64,000 nucleotides of DNA. Origin: Taxillus chinensis (lineage: Eukaryota; Streptophyta; Magnoliopsida; Santalales; Loranthaceae). A program made the position numbers and the translations under genes. A model generated the notes under the pieces. The model made no database searches. It was not told where the DNA came from and saw only the letters and a program-made list of their open reading frames with translations. The stretch lies in the NCBI GenBank assembly GCA_023512835.1, contig CM042087.1:9957715-10021714 (forward strand), in the 5' to 3' direction. The stretch's first letter is position 1, and every line of letters begins with the position of its first letter. This document shows, in pieces, positions 10,940 through 21,608 of this stretch.

Positions 10940-12444
10940 TGACAGGACAAGATTTTTAGCCTCTCTAAAAGAGCTAGCTAATGTCGTTAAATCTCTCTTC
11001 AAAATAATAAATTCCCTAAGTTTGCACTAAAAGAATAGCAGCAAGAAAGGGGTCGAACCCACAGGGATTAGCCTAGTTCTCTAGTTCTCAAATCAAAACA
11101 CCCAATTACTCTTGTTCTATAAAATGTCTTGGCAAAAAGTTTTCTTTTTTTAAACTAAAGATCTAATTTTTATGTGGTTTTCTTGAATAAACAAAGAAAG
11201 TAAACTGATTTTAGGGTTAAGATTCAAGGATTAAAAGCATCTAGGGTCACAATTTCACCTCCCTATGTTATCTCTACTGGTTCATGGAATTAGGGTTGTC
11301 CGATTGAAAACATGCTAAACATAAGCCAAGGACAACAAATGGTCATTGAGGTCCTTTTAAGAGTTGTATGCCAGAATGGTCATCTAAACACACAAACATG
11401 CAAAGCCAATAAATCATACTTGCAAAAGGATAATGATCACACCAATTACAAATAAGTTATGAATCTCAATCCGCCCTGAGACTAGGGCTAAGAATACCAA
11501 GGTGTACATCCAAAGATAGAATTTAAGAACAGATTCATAAAACATGCAAAACTTCAATCATCCAAACCCAATATTCATAAACACAAGCAAAACAACAAGG
11601 GGGCTACATTGCTCCCCTAGATTATAAGACTACTCACGCATGATTACAAGCAAACACAAAGCGAAAAAGCTCAACATCTTCTTCTTGATCACGCGCACAA
11701 GCAAAGCTTCAAATCCAGGCTCCAAAATCCGCGACGGCTGCTCTCCTAGGTCAAGGAGCACCTCCAAGTCGTGGAGCCTCTCTCTCTCTCTCTAAAAACG
11801 TGTAGGGGGGTTAGGCATGGCTAGCAGAGGCGTGGAGGCTTGTATTTATAGAGTTTGGATGGGCTTTGAGGTGTGTAACCTAGCCCACTTATCAAAACGG
11901 CGTAGTTTTGATAAGTAACACTCGAAACATTAAAAACTCTATCTTCCATCCACAATTTGGACTTGGGCCTTCAGGAACAAATGATCAGCATGGAAAAACG
12001 ATTGGATCGGTCCAAAAATATCTCTGCACGCCAATTTGCACGTGATATGGTGAATTCACGTGCACCTCCAAATCAGCTCAAACTTCTCCCCAAGCTTCCT
12101 TGCATCCTGTAGAGGCCTGAGAGGCAAAAATAGGCTTGCACGTGAATTGGGTGAATTCACGTGCAGATCCAAATCAGCTCCAAATGCTCTGAAATTTCGT
12201 GGCAGGTAGAGGACATCATTCCAAGCAACTTTTGTTCTTGCACGCCAATTGTTTGAGGCCATCTACTATGTCAAAAGTGAGGTCCAAAACCTTCCAAAAC
12301 AGCTTAAAAGCACATGTATTTGCAACTAGCATCTTCGTAGGGGTTAGAGCAAATATATATGAAATATGAGGCAATAAGGCTCTAATCATGCTCTTAAACA
12401 TCCTAAATAAACACTAGAATAACGGCATAAAATGCACGTTATCG
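10940..12444 (-). mobile_element. Element E: solo Athila LTR nested in element C
   Basis: The plus strand begins TGACAGGACAAG and ends GCACGTTATCG. Its complement has the TGATAAC start (last base changed) and the GAGAGGCTAAAAATCTTGTC end of the B-type LTR. No Athila internal DNA follows on either side. Flanks GCCAA (10935-10939) and CCCAA (12445-12449) match in 4 of 5 bases, fitting an aged target duplication. Solo LTRs arise by recombination between the two LTRs of a full element. Confidence 0.88.
11843..11912 (-). promoter_or_regulatory. LTR core promoter, solo LTR E
   Basis: Inverted repeat ATCAAAAC-n6-GTTTTGAT (11891-11912), then TATAAATA in LTR sense (complement of 11843-11850). Confidence 0.55.
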
Positions 12445-12465
12445 CCCAACAACCACCTCCCACGC

Positions 12466-13790
12466 TTAAGATTGTTCGTCCTCGAACAAGTCCGGGTGCC
12501 GCTCACGCATCACGGACTCACGTTCCCATGTCTCCTCCTCAATGCCACGGTGCTGCCACAGCACGCGAACCAAAGGAATAGCACGACCACGCAAAAGCTT
12601 CTCTCGCCGATCTAGGATACGGATAGGGGCCTCAACAAAGGACATGTCATCCTCAATGTCTAATGGCCCCCAATCGATCACATGAGTGGGGTCAGGGTGA
12701 TACTTCGCAATCGGGACACGTGAAACACGTTGTGCACTCGACTCGGCCCGCGGTGGTAACGCTAACCGGTAGGCCACAGGCCCCACACGATCCAGAATCT
12801 CAAAAGGACCAATAAACCGCAGAGATAGCTTGGAACCTCGCCCAAACCGTCGATGTCCACAACGTGGAGAGACACGAAGGAACACATTATCACCAACAGA
12901 AAACTCCAAAGGTCGCCGCCGCTGATCTGCATAAGATTTCTGCCGACTCTGAGCGGATAACAAACACTGACGAATCAACTTGACCTTCTCAGTAGCCTCT
13001 TGAACCAACTGTGGCCCCAAGAGAGCTGCCTCTCCTACCTCAGTCCAACACAAGGGTGAGCGGCGCGGCCTCCCATACAATGCTTCAAAAGGGGCCATTC
13101 CAATGGATGCCTGATAATCGTTATTGTAGGCAAACTCCACCAAAGGAAGGTGAGTTGCCCACGATCCCCCGAAATCTAGCACACAAGCCCTCAACATGTC
13201 CTCCATGGTCTGATTCGTCCGCTCAGTCTGACCGTCAGTCTCAGGGTGAAAGGCTGTACTCAGGTGAAGCTTGGTCCCCATAGCCTCCTGCAAACCTGCC
13301 CAAAAACGGGAAGTAAACCTCGAATCCCGGTCAGAGACAACCGATGATGGTACTCCATGCAGTCTCACAATCTCGTTTATGTAGAGCTGACTCAAGGTCC
13401 CAATGGAGTCCCGCTCGCGAACAGCAAGGAAATGGGCCGACTTTGTGAGTCGATCCACAATCACCCAAATCATATCCTTCCTCCCAGTGGTGGGTGGAAG
13501 ACCAGTCACAAAGTCCATCGCGATGTGGTCCCACTTCCACTCCGCTATGGGTAATGGTCGTAACATGCCGGCCGCCGCCGATGTTCTGCCTTCACCTGCT
13601 GACACGTGAGGCACCGCGAAACAAAGGCAGCCACATCGCGTTTCATCCCAGGCCACCAAAAATGTGTCCGAAGCGCATGGTACGTCTTCGTACCCCCTGG
13701 ATGCACAGCAACTCTAGACTGGTGAAACTCCCTCATCACCTCATCCCTGAGGGAAGTAGCCACTACCAACCGCCCCTGAAACGACAACTC
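12466..13790 (-). pseudogene. Element C integrase with chromodomain
   Basis: The integrase inserts the element cDNA, and its chromodomain guides insertion to marked chromatin in chromoviruses. The zinc-binding part (FHQSRVAVH...CLTCQQ) is read at 13545-13787; a frameshift near 13600 joins it to a 397-residue open frame (13659 down to 12466). In that frame the catalytic acidic residues are Asp49 (HIAMDF), Asp110 (VVSDRDS) and Glu146 (DGQTERTN), with the expected 35 residues between the last two. A GPF/Y module (FIGPFEIL, about 282-289) follows, and a chromodomain spans about 340-392 (FVEAPIRILDRRE, VLWQHR, EEETWERE). It ends FEDEQS. Apart from the one frameshift it looks intact. Confidence 0.9.
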
Positions 13791-13802
13791 ATGCTCAGGA
13801 CC

Positions 13803-15431
13803 CTATGTCCAGTCCTCAGATAGCTCCCCAGCCTCAATACGGGCACGGAGAACCTCACACTCGATGTCACCCAGCTGTTCCTCCCAGACGCGCTGGTACA
13901 ACTCAGGCACAACCACCAAAGGACTCAGGACTGTCCCACCATCACGAACAACAGGCTGCAGCCGCAACATCGCCAACTGCTCCATCAGCTTCCACTCTCT
14001 CACGGCCACCTCAGCTTTCCCTTTCCTGCTAAACGCGTCAGCTACAACATTACCCTTGCCCGGGGTATAGGCAAGAGTAAAGTCAAAGGTCTGCAAATAC
14101 TCCACCCTTCTCCTTTGCCTCAAATTCAAGTCCTTCTGAGTAAAGATGTACTGAAGGCTCTTGTGATCCGAGAACACCACAAACTTTTCCCCCCAAGAGG
14201 TAGTGCCGCCAACTCTCAAGGGCGAAGATGACAGCCGCCAACTCCAGATCATGAGTAGGATAATTCTGCTCATGAGGCTTCAGCTGCCTCGACCCATAAG
14301 CTACCACACTGTGCTCCTGCATAAGCACACACCCCAAACCAACCCTGGACGCATCATAATACACCTCATATGGGATATTCTCCTGAGGTAACCTCAACAC
14401 CGGTGTCGTGGTCAAACGGGTTTTGAGAGTCTCAAACGCCTGCTGACACTTGTCAGTCCACTCAAACTTCACTCCCTTCCGAGTCAACGCCGTCATAGGA
14501 GCTGCCAAACGGTAGAATCCCTCTACAAAATGACGGTAGTAGCCTGCCAAGCCAAGAAAGCTACGAATCTTGAAAACATTGGTTGGCCTCTCCCATGATG
14601 ATACCGCCTCAATCTTGGTTGGGTCCACTCTAACCCCTTCAGCGAATACTACGTGGCCAAGGAAATGGACCTCTTGCATCCAAAACTCGCATTTGCTAAA
14701 CTTAGCGAACAACCGCTGATCCCTCAAGGTTTGCAACACTGTTGCCAAATGCTCCACATGCTCCCTCTCGGTCTTGGAATATACCAAGATATCATCTATA
14801 AACACCACCACGAACGAGTCTAAGTATGGGGCAAAGACTTGGTTCATCAAATGCATAAACACTGCCGGCGCATTAGTGAGCCCAAAAGGCATCACTATCC
14901 ACTCGTAGTGCCCATACCTGCACCGAAAGGCCGTCTTAGGGATGTCTTCCTCCCTAACCCTCAACTGATGATACCCGACCGTAAATCTATTTTGGAAAAC
15001 CACTGGGCTCCGCTCAACTGGTCAAACAGGTCATCTATCCGAGGCAACGGATACTTGTTCTTCACAGTCACCAGATTCAGCTTCCTATAATCTATGCAGA
15101 GGCGTAGTGTGCCATCTGCCTTCTTTGCAAAGAGCACCGGAGCACCCCAAGGTGAGGTACTCGGTCCGATATACCCCTGGCCCACCAACTCCTCAATTTG
15201 CCTCTCGAAGCTCCCTCAACTCACTGGCCCCATACGATACGCTACTTGGGAAATCGGGCCCGTCCCCGGCACCAACTCAATGGTGAACTCCACACTCCTC
15301 TTAGGTGGCAAACTCCTCAACTCTTCAGAAAAACATCCCTGAAATTGGTCCACAACAACGGGCCACACCCTCTTTTCCACCTTCCCCTCCTCGCCAAAGG
15401 TCAGGGCTGCCAACCTTGTGGGTAATGGCAC
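13803..15431 (-). pseudogene. Element C reverse transcriptase and RNase H, frameshifted
   Basis: These enzymes copy the element RNA into DNA and remove the RNA strand. In reading order: the RT N-terminal part (15431-15216, VEFTIELVPGTGPIS), the fingers (15188-14961, [16 protein letters not shown] and DYRKLN), then the palm and thumb (15003-14083) with [19 protein letters not shown] and the catalytic [12 protein letters not shown]. RNase H follows with [10 protein letters not shown] (Asp) and [12 protein letters not shown] (Glu), and after a frameshift near 14195 with [11 protein letters not shown] (Asp) and VADAFSRK. The frame changes near 15190 and 14990 also break RT. All catalytic motifs are readable, so decay is limited. 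Confidence 0.9.
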
Positions 15432-15484
15432 CCCACCTGGTCCAACACTGGCCCGGCCCGACTCGCCTCACAGTCCCACTCCCC

Positions 15485-15800
15485 CTACAGGGTGCAAGAG
15501 GTCCCTGCAGGTGTCATGAAGGATACCCGCCGCCGATAACAGTCTATCTTGGCCTGGAAAGCCCTAAGCCAATCCATACCCAAGATCAGGTCAAACGTCC
15601 TCAAAGGCATTACATGCAAGTCAAAACTCAGCTCCACCTCTCCTATGGTTAACACACAGTCACGGCAAACACGCCACACTTCAATCATAACCCCCACTTG
15701 GAGACTCAACAACTAGGGGCTTCGCTGCCTCCACACAAGCTAACCCCAAGCTATCTATCACAAGCTCAAGAACAAACGAACACGATGCACCCGTATCGAA
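15485..15800 (-). pseudogene. Element C aspartic protease
   Basis: The retropepsin active site DTGAS is encoded on the minus strand at 15783-15797 (LFDTGASCSF). The C-terminal part with FDLILGMDWLRAF lies at 15485-15712. A frame change between the two near 15715 separates them. It would cut Gag-Pol into its parts. Position between gag and RT is as expected. Confidence 0.85.
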
Positions 15801-15826
15801 AAGAACAGAAGCTAATGTACGGGAGA

Positions 15827-17264
15827 TCAAAAGGGTACCTCTAACCACCGATGGTCCTGCTCCACCCTTAGCTGGTGGGGGTGGTAGCTCGGCCTCCTCC
15901 TCGGGTACGTCGCCTCCAGCGCAAACACCCTCCCTTGGCCCGTGCCACCGGTCGGCTCACTCACCGGGCGCTTCCCGCCAAGGCCGCCTCTAGCTTCGGT
16001 CTGTCGCCGCTCCGGCCTCCCCTGGGGTCGGGTCCGATTCGATCCTTCCTGACTAGCCGGCCACCGACGAGCTGGTCTCTCTGGCTGGTGCACGGAAACC
16101 GGCATCACTCCTTGTGCTAGATGTCATGACTCCAACTCCCCTGTTGCCACTCCGGCAAACCCGGCTCGGATGGCCCTCTCGTCCACAACTATGGCATTTC
16201 AAGTCCCTCTTTGGAGACTCCTTCCTCAAGTGGCCTTGCTCCCCACATCGGTGACAACCGGCGGGGAGACCTCTTGCTGGACCGCCCGTCTGCCACCGCC
16301 AAAGCTAGACCTCCCTAGGTTCACCAATGTCCGTCCCCCGCTGCGGAAGGAACCGCTATCTCTCTCCTCGGTCTTAGGCCTCTTGGACCCCGAATCGCGT
16401 TCGGACCCACCTTGCAACCGGCGACCCTGATGGACCTGCCTCCCATCCTCCGGCTCCCTCTCTGCTATACGTCTTGTCTCAACAACCTCAAGATAGGTCC
16501 TCAAACGTAGAATCGCCACCCTTCGCCTAAGGGCTGGCCTAAGACCCAGAGTGAACTTGTGGGCCTTCAGGTCCTCCTTTGCCACCTTGTCTCGGGGGCA
16601 AACCTACTCAAGCTCCGGAACTCCCGCTCATACTCGGGCACCGTCTTTGATCCTTGCTTCAAGCTGCCAAATTCCTCTCTCTTCTCGCCATCTCAAAGAT
16701 TCCGGGGAAGAACTCATCATGGAAGAGCTGTAGAAACTCCTCCCAAAGCATGAACCGCACCGCACGGCTCCCCGCGACACTCAACCACCACTCCAGGAGC
16801 ATCCCCTTCCAGTGCCGAATGGCCGGTCTCACCTTATCCTCCTCCCGGGGGTAGGAGAAAGGAAAACACATGGTCGATCTGCCTCGGCCGGTGCTCGCCT
16901 AACACCTGGGTCTTCCCCCCTTTAAATCGTGGAGGTTGTTCCTTTTGGAACCGTGTCACCACATCATCCTCTCGCACGAGTCGGTATACCACGCGGAGAA
17001 CCCTCACGCTCCCGGGGTAGCTCCCCGCCGGTGGTGGCGGTGGGGGTGGCACCACCTGTTGTGCCGCCATCTCACGGCGCACCTCCTCCCGGACTTCTTG
17101 CCGGATACCCTCCCTCGGCTCTTGGACTTCCAACCGGATGCCTTCTCGCAGCTGCGCAAGCAACGTGCATGTCCTCCAACGGATCGTCCCGCACCCAGGC
17201 TCTCGTGGGCGGATGACTCATCGCCCACTACCCCGGACGCACGTGTCACTCTCCTCGGTGGCAT
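15827..17264 (-). pseudogene. Element C gag with two CCHC zinc knuckles, frameshifted
   Basis: The structural polyprotein packages the element RNA. I place the start at the Met of MPPRRVTRASG (17264), after which Arg/Glu-rich segments, a Pro run (PPPPPPPAGSYPG) and the capsid core (FLQLFHDEFFPGIFE near 16700; DLKAHKFTLGL near 16560) follow in changing frames. Two zinc knuckles are encoded at about 16215-16256 and 16155-16196. The second is a perfect C-x2-C-x4-H-x4-C; in the first the last Cys codon reads Ser (TCT). At least three frameshifts split the gene. Confidence 0.8.
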
Positions 17265-17681
17265 TCTTACTACATGAAGTAAGAAGCACAAACGTCGAAC
17301 GTGTTCGACTACTAACAAGTTGACTACCTCTACCCCATTATCAAGTCAAGCAAGACATGGCATCACACACATTTTAACCATTGCATCAATCAATATCGCA
17401 CACAAAGAAAGTCCACATTGTAGTCATACCCAAGGCATTCCAAGAATATTCAGAGTTGCACAGTTCACACATAATCATGTTATTCACATCTTTCACACAT
17501 GGCAACAAATGCAACTAGTGCCCTAATGCCAATGCATGCAAATCCTACCTTAGGTCTGGACTACCCCAAATACACCTTAGAGGCTCCAAGAGGACCGTGT
17601 TGATCAGGCACGTCCCTCTAGGTTCCTCCAAAGGACTCAGGATAACCAGATCCGCCCACTACCCTAGGCCAACTAGACCAT
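17265..17681 (-). other. Untranslated leader of element C
   Basis: About 420 bases lie between the primer site and gag. No ORF or structure stands out. A packaging signal is expected here but I cannot point to one. Confidence 0.5.
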
Positions 17682-17693
17682 GCTCTGATACCA
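17682..17693 (-). promoter_or_regulatory. Primer binding site for initiator tRNA-Met (element C)
   Basis: The minus strand reads TGGTATCAGAGC, the complement of the 3' end of plant initiator tRNA-Met. It lies 3 bases from the LTR end, the standard place for minus-strand priming. Confidence 0.92.
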
Positions 17694-17696
17694 TAT

Positions 17697-19388
17697 TGTC
17701 ACGCCCCGGATTTCCAACCCGAGGAGACCAGAACGTGACCCTCCCTTTACCCAAGTTGGATAGAGGGGTTAGTATACATCATACACCTCACACTTTATAT
17801 TCAGAGAACAATCTTATATTTATTGAGTCCAAACATAGCAAATACGTCCCAAAACACACTTTTATTACATTGAACTCCACATTACAATATCTCCCCACTG
17901 GGGTTACAAAGCTACATAAAGAAAAGCAGCATAACTCGAAATAATAATAAGCAAGCCACAAGTAGGACTTCCACCTTGGTGTTCCCACCTAACGCCTGTA
18001 GGTTCCTATAAAGAAAACAACATGGTAGGAGGGGTGAGCAACCACAGCTCAGTAGGGATCATGTCTCCCCAACCCATCCCATGCACCTAATATCTACATG
18101 CCTTGTGTACAAGTGCTGCGTCGTGATACAATTATTCCACCAGATATAATTACAGGCTATAAGAACAAATACAATCATACACAGGCTGGTACATAAACAC
18201 TCCCGGGCTTCCACAGCCACTGGGTTCCAAGAATACAGCACACATAGCCACACTTAGTCACACAGACATAACATCAAACACTTAGCATGAAAAGCCTCAC
18301 GGGTATAAAACCAAACAATTGGTGTACATAAATTCACAAGCTCATGAACCCAGCCGCACAGGCATTTTCTCAAACATGTAGTAAGCATGTCACACAGGCA
18401 TTTTATCGAACACTTTTCATGCATCACACGAACACCAGAAACACACCAAAATCGCCAATGAAGGCCAACATCCATATAGGAGATCACACCTATATGGATT
18501 ACATTTATATATAAACAGGTTTAACTCCATAATCTGCCCTAGAACCCTAGGATAGAGGAGGATTTAGGAAGAAAAGAACCGCTACCTTGTGTGTTCTCCT
18601 GCTCCCGCTTCCACGCAAGACTCCGACCACCCATGCAAGATGCTCCGGCAGCCACCTGGAAGCTCTCCTTCCCTCGCTCTCTCTCTCTCTGCACGGCCGG
18701 TGGTGGAGCAACAAACCCTAACCCTAAAACAGAGGGGCTTCTCCTCCTTATATAGACAACACAACATCAAAACGACGTAGTTTTGATTAAGTTACTCCCA
18801 AGATCAAAACGACGTAGTTTTGATGGAACAAGCTATGACCTTCCCACATCCACACACACCAAAATATTCACAATTCCAACATGGTCCTTTGAGAAAAGAT
18901 GATTAGAATGACAAAACCAAGGTAACCATGCAAAGACATGCCTGCACGCAAATTTGCACGCCAATTCCCCAATTGGCGTGCAGCTCCAAATGCACTCAAA
19001 CTTCACCACAAGCCTCCTTGCATCTTGTAGAGGCCTAAGAAGCAAAAATATGCTTGCACGTGAAATGGGTGAATTCACGTGCAGCTCCAAATGCTCTGAA
19101 ATTTCTGTGGTAGATAGAGGACCTCATTCTAAGAAACTTTTGTTCTTGCACGCCAATTGTTTGAGGCCATCTACTAGGTCAAAATAGCTCTCCAAAACCT
19201 GGCAAAACAGCCTAAAAGCGCCTGTATATGCATAGCATCTTCCTAGGGCATAAAGGTACGTTACCACTTGTCACATGCACCTCCCAAAAGTCCCCTCTTG
19301 GGCTCATCTCTTACCTCAAACTTGTGCACTAACCTCCAAGGTGTTTGTGGTTAAATTCTTACACACAGTCTACACACGGGTCATTACA
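17697..19388 (-). repeat. Right LTR of element C (5' LTR in element sense), 1692 bp
   Basis: It runs from TGTCACGCCCCGG to GGGTCATTACA, nearly identical to 8933-10630. In element sense the first 120 bases are unique to C, then about 500 bases (19276 down to 18747) follow Athila U3, then the C-specific R-U5 with the telomere-like motif (18713-18729) and a CT run near 18680. Confidence 0.93.
18747..18824 (-). promoter_or_regulatory. LTR core promoter, element C right LTR
   Basis: Two intact copies of the inverted repeat ATCAAAAC-n6-GTTTTGAT (18803-18824 and 18766-18787), 15 bases apart, precede TATATAAG (complement of 18747-18754) in element sense. Athila LTRs have one copy at the same place. 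Confidence 0.65.
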
Positions 19389-19393
19389 AAGAC
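19389..19393. repeat. Target site duplication AAGAC, right copy (element C)
   Basis: Matches 8928-8932 exactly. Confidence 0.93.
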
Positions 19394-19920
19394 CTTGAGG
19401 TATTGGTGGAAGACTACTTGGCAGAAGAAATTACCACCACCAATAATGGAGCCCTTCAGCTTATAGAAGCTCAAAAAGATGAAGAGATGTACTTGACAGC
19501 TGAGGAAGATGAGCAAACTACAAACTCTCTGGAGCAAGCTGAGGAGGAGAAAGAAGATGACGTGCCTCCAGCTCCAGAACTGAAGGAGCTGCCTAGACAC
19601 CTAAGGTACGAATTTCTAGACTCTACAAAACAATTCCCTGTCATTGTTGCTTCTAATTTGAATGATGTGGAGTGCACTCAATTGCTAGAAGTCCTTAGGA
19701 AACACAAAAAGGCCCTAGGATGGAACATTGAAGACATTAGGGGTATTAGTCCAGGGATTTGCATGCATAAAATTTTGATGAATGATGATTTTAAAACCGC
19801 CGCTTGAAAGACAAAGAAGATTAAACCCTGCCATGAAAGAAGTTGTTAGAAAAGAAATTTTAAAATGGAAAAATGCGGGTATAATTTATGCTATTTCCGA
19901 TAGTGAGTAGGTGAGTCCAT
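19394..19920 (+). pseudogene. Element A protease-RT linker and start of RT
   Basis: This continues A's pol after element C. It reads an acidic linker (VEDYLAEEITTTNNGALQ, then a Glu-rich run), then the start of the RT domain (LRYEFLDSTKQFPVIVASNL; LRKHKKALGWNIEDIRGISP). Stops and frameshifts appear after 19805, including a TAG at 19907-19909 where a Trp (TGG) is usual for this motif. At 19920 it is cut by element B, and RT resumes at 30637 with the duplicated TCCAT. Confidence 0.82.
19916..19920. repeat. Target site duplication TCCAT, left copy (element B)
   Basis: TCCAT directly precedes the TGATAAC end of the B LTR and recurs at 30637-30641 directly after the other LTR. Confidence 0.93.
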
Positions 19921-21388
19921 TGATAACGTGCATTTTATGCCATTATTCTAGTGTTTATTTAGGATGTTTAAGAGCATGATTAGAGCCTTATTGCTTCATA
20001 TATCATATATATTTGCTCTAACCCCCAGGAAGATGCTATTTGCAAATACATATGTTTTTTAAGGTTGTTTTGGAAGATTTTGAGCTCACTTTTGACATAG
20101 TAGATGGCCTCAAACAATTGGCGTGCAAGAACAAAAGTTTCTTAGAATGATATCCTCTACCTACCACAGAAATTTCAGAGCATTTGGAGCTGCATGTGAA
20201 TTCACCCATTTCACGTGCAAGCCTATTTTTGCCTCTCAGGCCTCTACAGGATGCAAGGAAGCTTAGGGAGAAGTTTGACCTAATTTGGAGCTGCACGTGT
20301 ATTCACCATATCACGTGCAAATTGACGTGCGAGAGATATTTTTTGGACCGATCCTATCATTTTTTCATGCTAATCAATTGTTTCTGAAGGCCCATGTCCA
20401 AATTGTGGATGGAAGATAGAGATTTTAATGTTTGGAGTGTCACTTATCAAAACTATGTCATTTTGATAAATGGGCTAGGGTACACACCTTAAAGCCCATC
20501 CAACCTCTATAAATACAAGCCTTCACGCCCTTGCTAAGTATCCTTGACTCCCCTACACGTTTTTAGAGAGAGATAAAGGCTCCACGATTCGGAGGTTGCT
20601 CCTTGACCTAGGAGAGCGGCCGTCGCAGCCCGTCGCGGCCGTCGCGGATTTTGGAGCCTGGATTTGAAGCCTTGTTTCGCGCGTGGATTAAAGGAAGATG
20701 TTTAGCTTTCTTGCTATAGTTTTGGTTGTAATCATGCGTGAGTAGTTCTTATAATCTAGGGGAGCAATGTAGCCCCCTTGTTGTTTTGCTGTGTTTATGA
20801 ATATTGGGTTTGGATGATTGAAGTTTTGCATGTTTTATGAATCTATTCTTAATTTCTATCTTTGGATGTACACCTTGGTATTCTTAGCCCTAGTCTGGGG
20901 CAGATTGAGATTCATAACTTATTTATTGGCTTTGCATGTTTGTGTGTTTTGATAACCATTCTGGCATACAACTCTTAAAAGGACCTCAATGACCATTTGT
21001 TGTCTTTGGCTTATGTTTAGCATGTTTTCAATCAGACAACCCTAATACCATGAACCAGTAGAGATAACATAGGGAGGTGAAATTGTGACCCTAGATGCCT
21101 TTAATCCTTGCATCTTAATCCAAAAACTATTTGCTTTCTTTGTTTATTTAGAAAACCAAATAAAAATTAGATCTTTAGTTTAAAAAAGAAAACTTTTTGC
21201 CAAGACATTGTTTTAAGCAAGATTAATTTGGTGATTTGAGTTAGAGCTAGATAACTTGGTAATCTCGTGGGATTGACCCCTTTCTTGTCGCTATTCTATT
21301 TAGCATTAGTTAAGGGAATTAATATCTTGAAGAGAGATTTAACGACATTAGCTAGCTCTTTTAGAGAGGCTAAAAATCTTGTCTGTCA
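19921..21388 (+). repeat. 5' LTR of element B, 1468 bp
   Basis: It begins TGATAACGTGC and ends CTTGTCTGTCA. It lacks about 40 bases near 20923 that the 3' LTR keeps (around GATCATTATCC), and has an extra partial repeat CGTCGCGGCC near 20630-20645. Otherwise the pair differs by scattered substitutions. Confidence 0.93.
20446..20525 (+). promoter_or_regulatory. LTR core promoter, element B 5' LTR
   Basis: Inverted repeat ATCAAAAC-n6-aTTTTGAT (20446-20467), then TATAAATA (20518-20525). Confidence 0.6.
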
Positions 21389-21391
21389 AAT

Positions 21392-21409
21392 TGGCGCTGT
21401 TGCCGGGGA
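21392..21409 (+). promoter_or_regulatory. Primer binding site for tRNA-Asp (element B)
   Basis: TGGCGCTGTTGCCGGGGA matches the complement of the 3' end of plant tRNA-Asp at all but one base (the expected form has C for the seventh T). It lies 3 bases after the LTR. This primer is usual for Athila elements. It is the only Athila primer site inside the window. Confidence 0.9.
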
Positions 21410-21608
21410 TTCAACGGTTGACTAGCTTTAGAAATCAACATTGAGTGAAATTGTTTGAATTCTGATCTTGGTGTTTTATTTTGTCTTTATTTTCTGTTAT
21501 TTTTCTTTGAGTTTTTATTTATTTATTTTCTTTTGTTCAGAGCTGCTGGGTGTGTTCTTGTGTTTTACAGGAACATACACCAAGTGTTTGAGGAAGTCCT
21601 AGTTGTGC
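21410..21608 (+). other. Leader of element B
   Basis: About 200 T-rich bases lie between primer site and gag. A pyrimidine run near 21480-21535 is the only notable point. Confidence 0.5.

Larger units (their letters stand above)
8933..19388 (-). mobile_element. Element C: Tekay/Del-type chromovirus (Ty3/gypsy), minus strand
   Basis: This is a full-length element of 10456 bp, about 8.95 kb without the nested solo LTR E. It has two LTRs of about 1.69 kb (TGTCACGCC...CATTACA on the plus strand), an exact 5-bp target duplication, a tRNA-iMet primer site, gag with zinc knuckles, DTGAS protease, RT, RNase H and integrase, and a C-terminal chromodomain. The order gag-PR-RT-RH-IN and the chromodomain place it among chromoviruses; the domain's form fits Tekay/Del. 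Most domains are readable, but frameshifts split gag, RT and RNase H, so it is probably not autonomous. The two LTRs are highly alike, so this is a rather recent insertion. Confidence 0.92.

Noticed and set aside
13011..17526. Plus-strand open frames of 60-115 residues across element C
   Set aside because: They lie opposite the minus-strand gag and pol, are rich in Pro and Ser, and match nothing known. They are shadows of GC-rich coding DNA.
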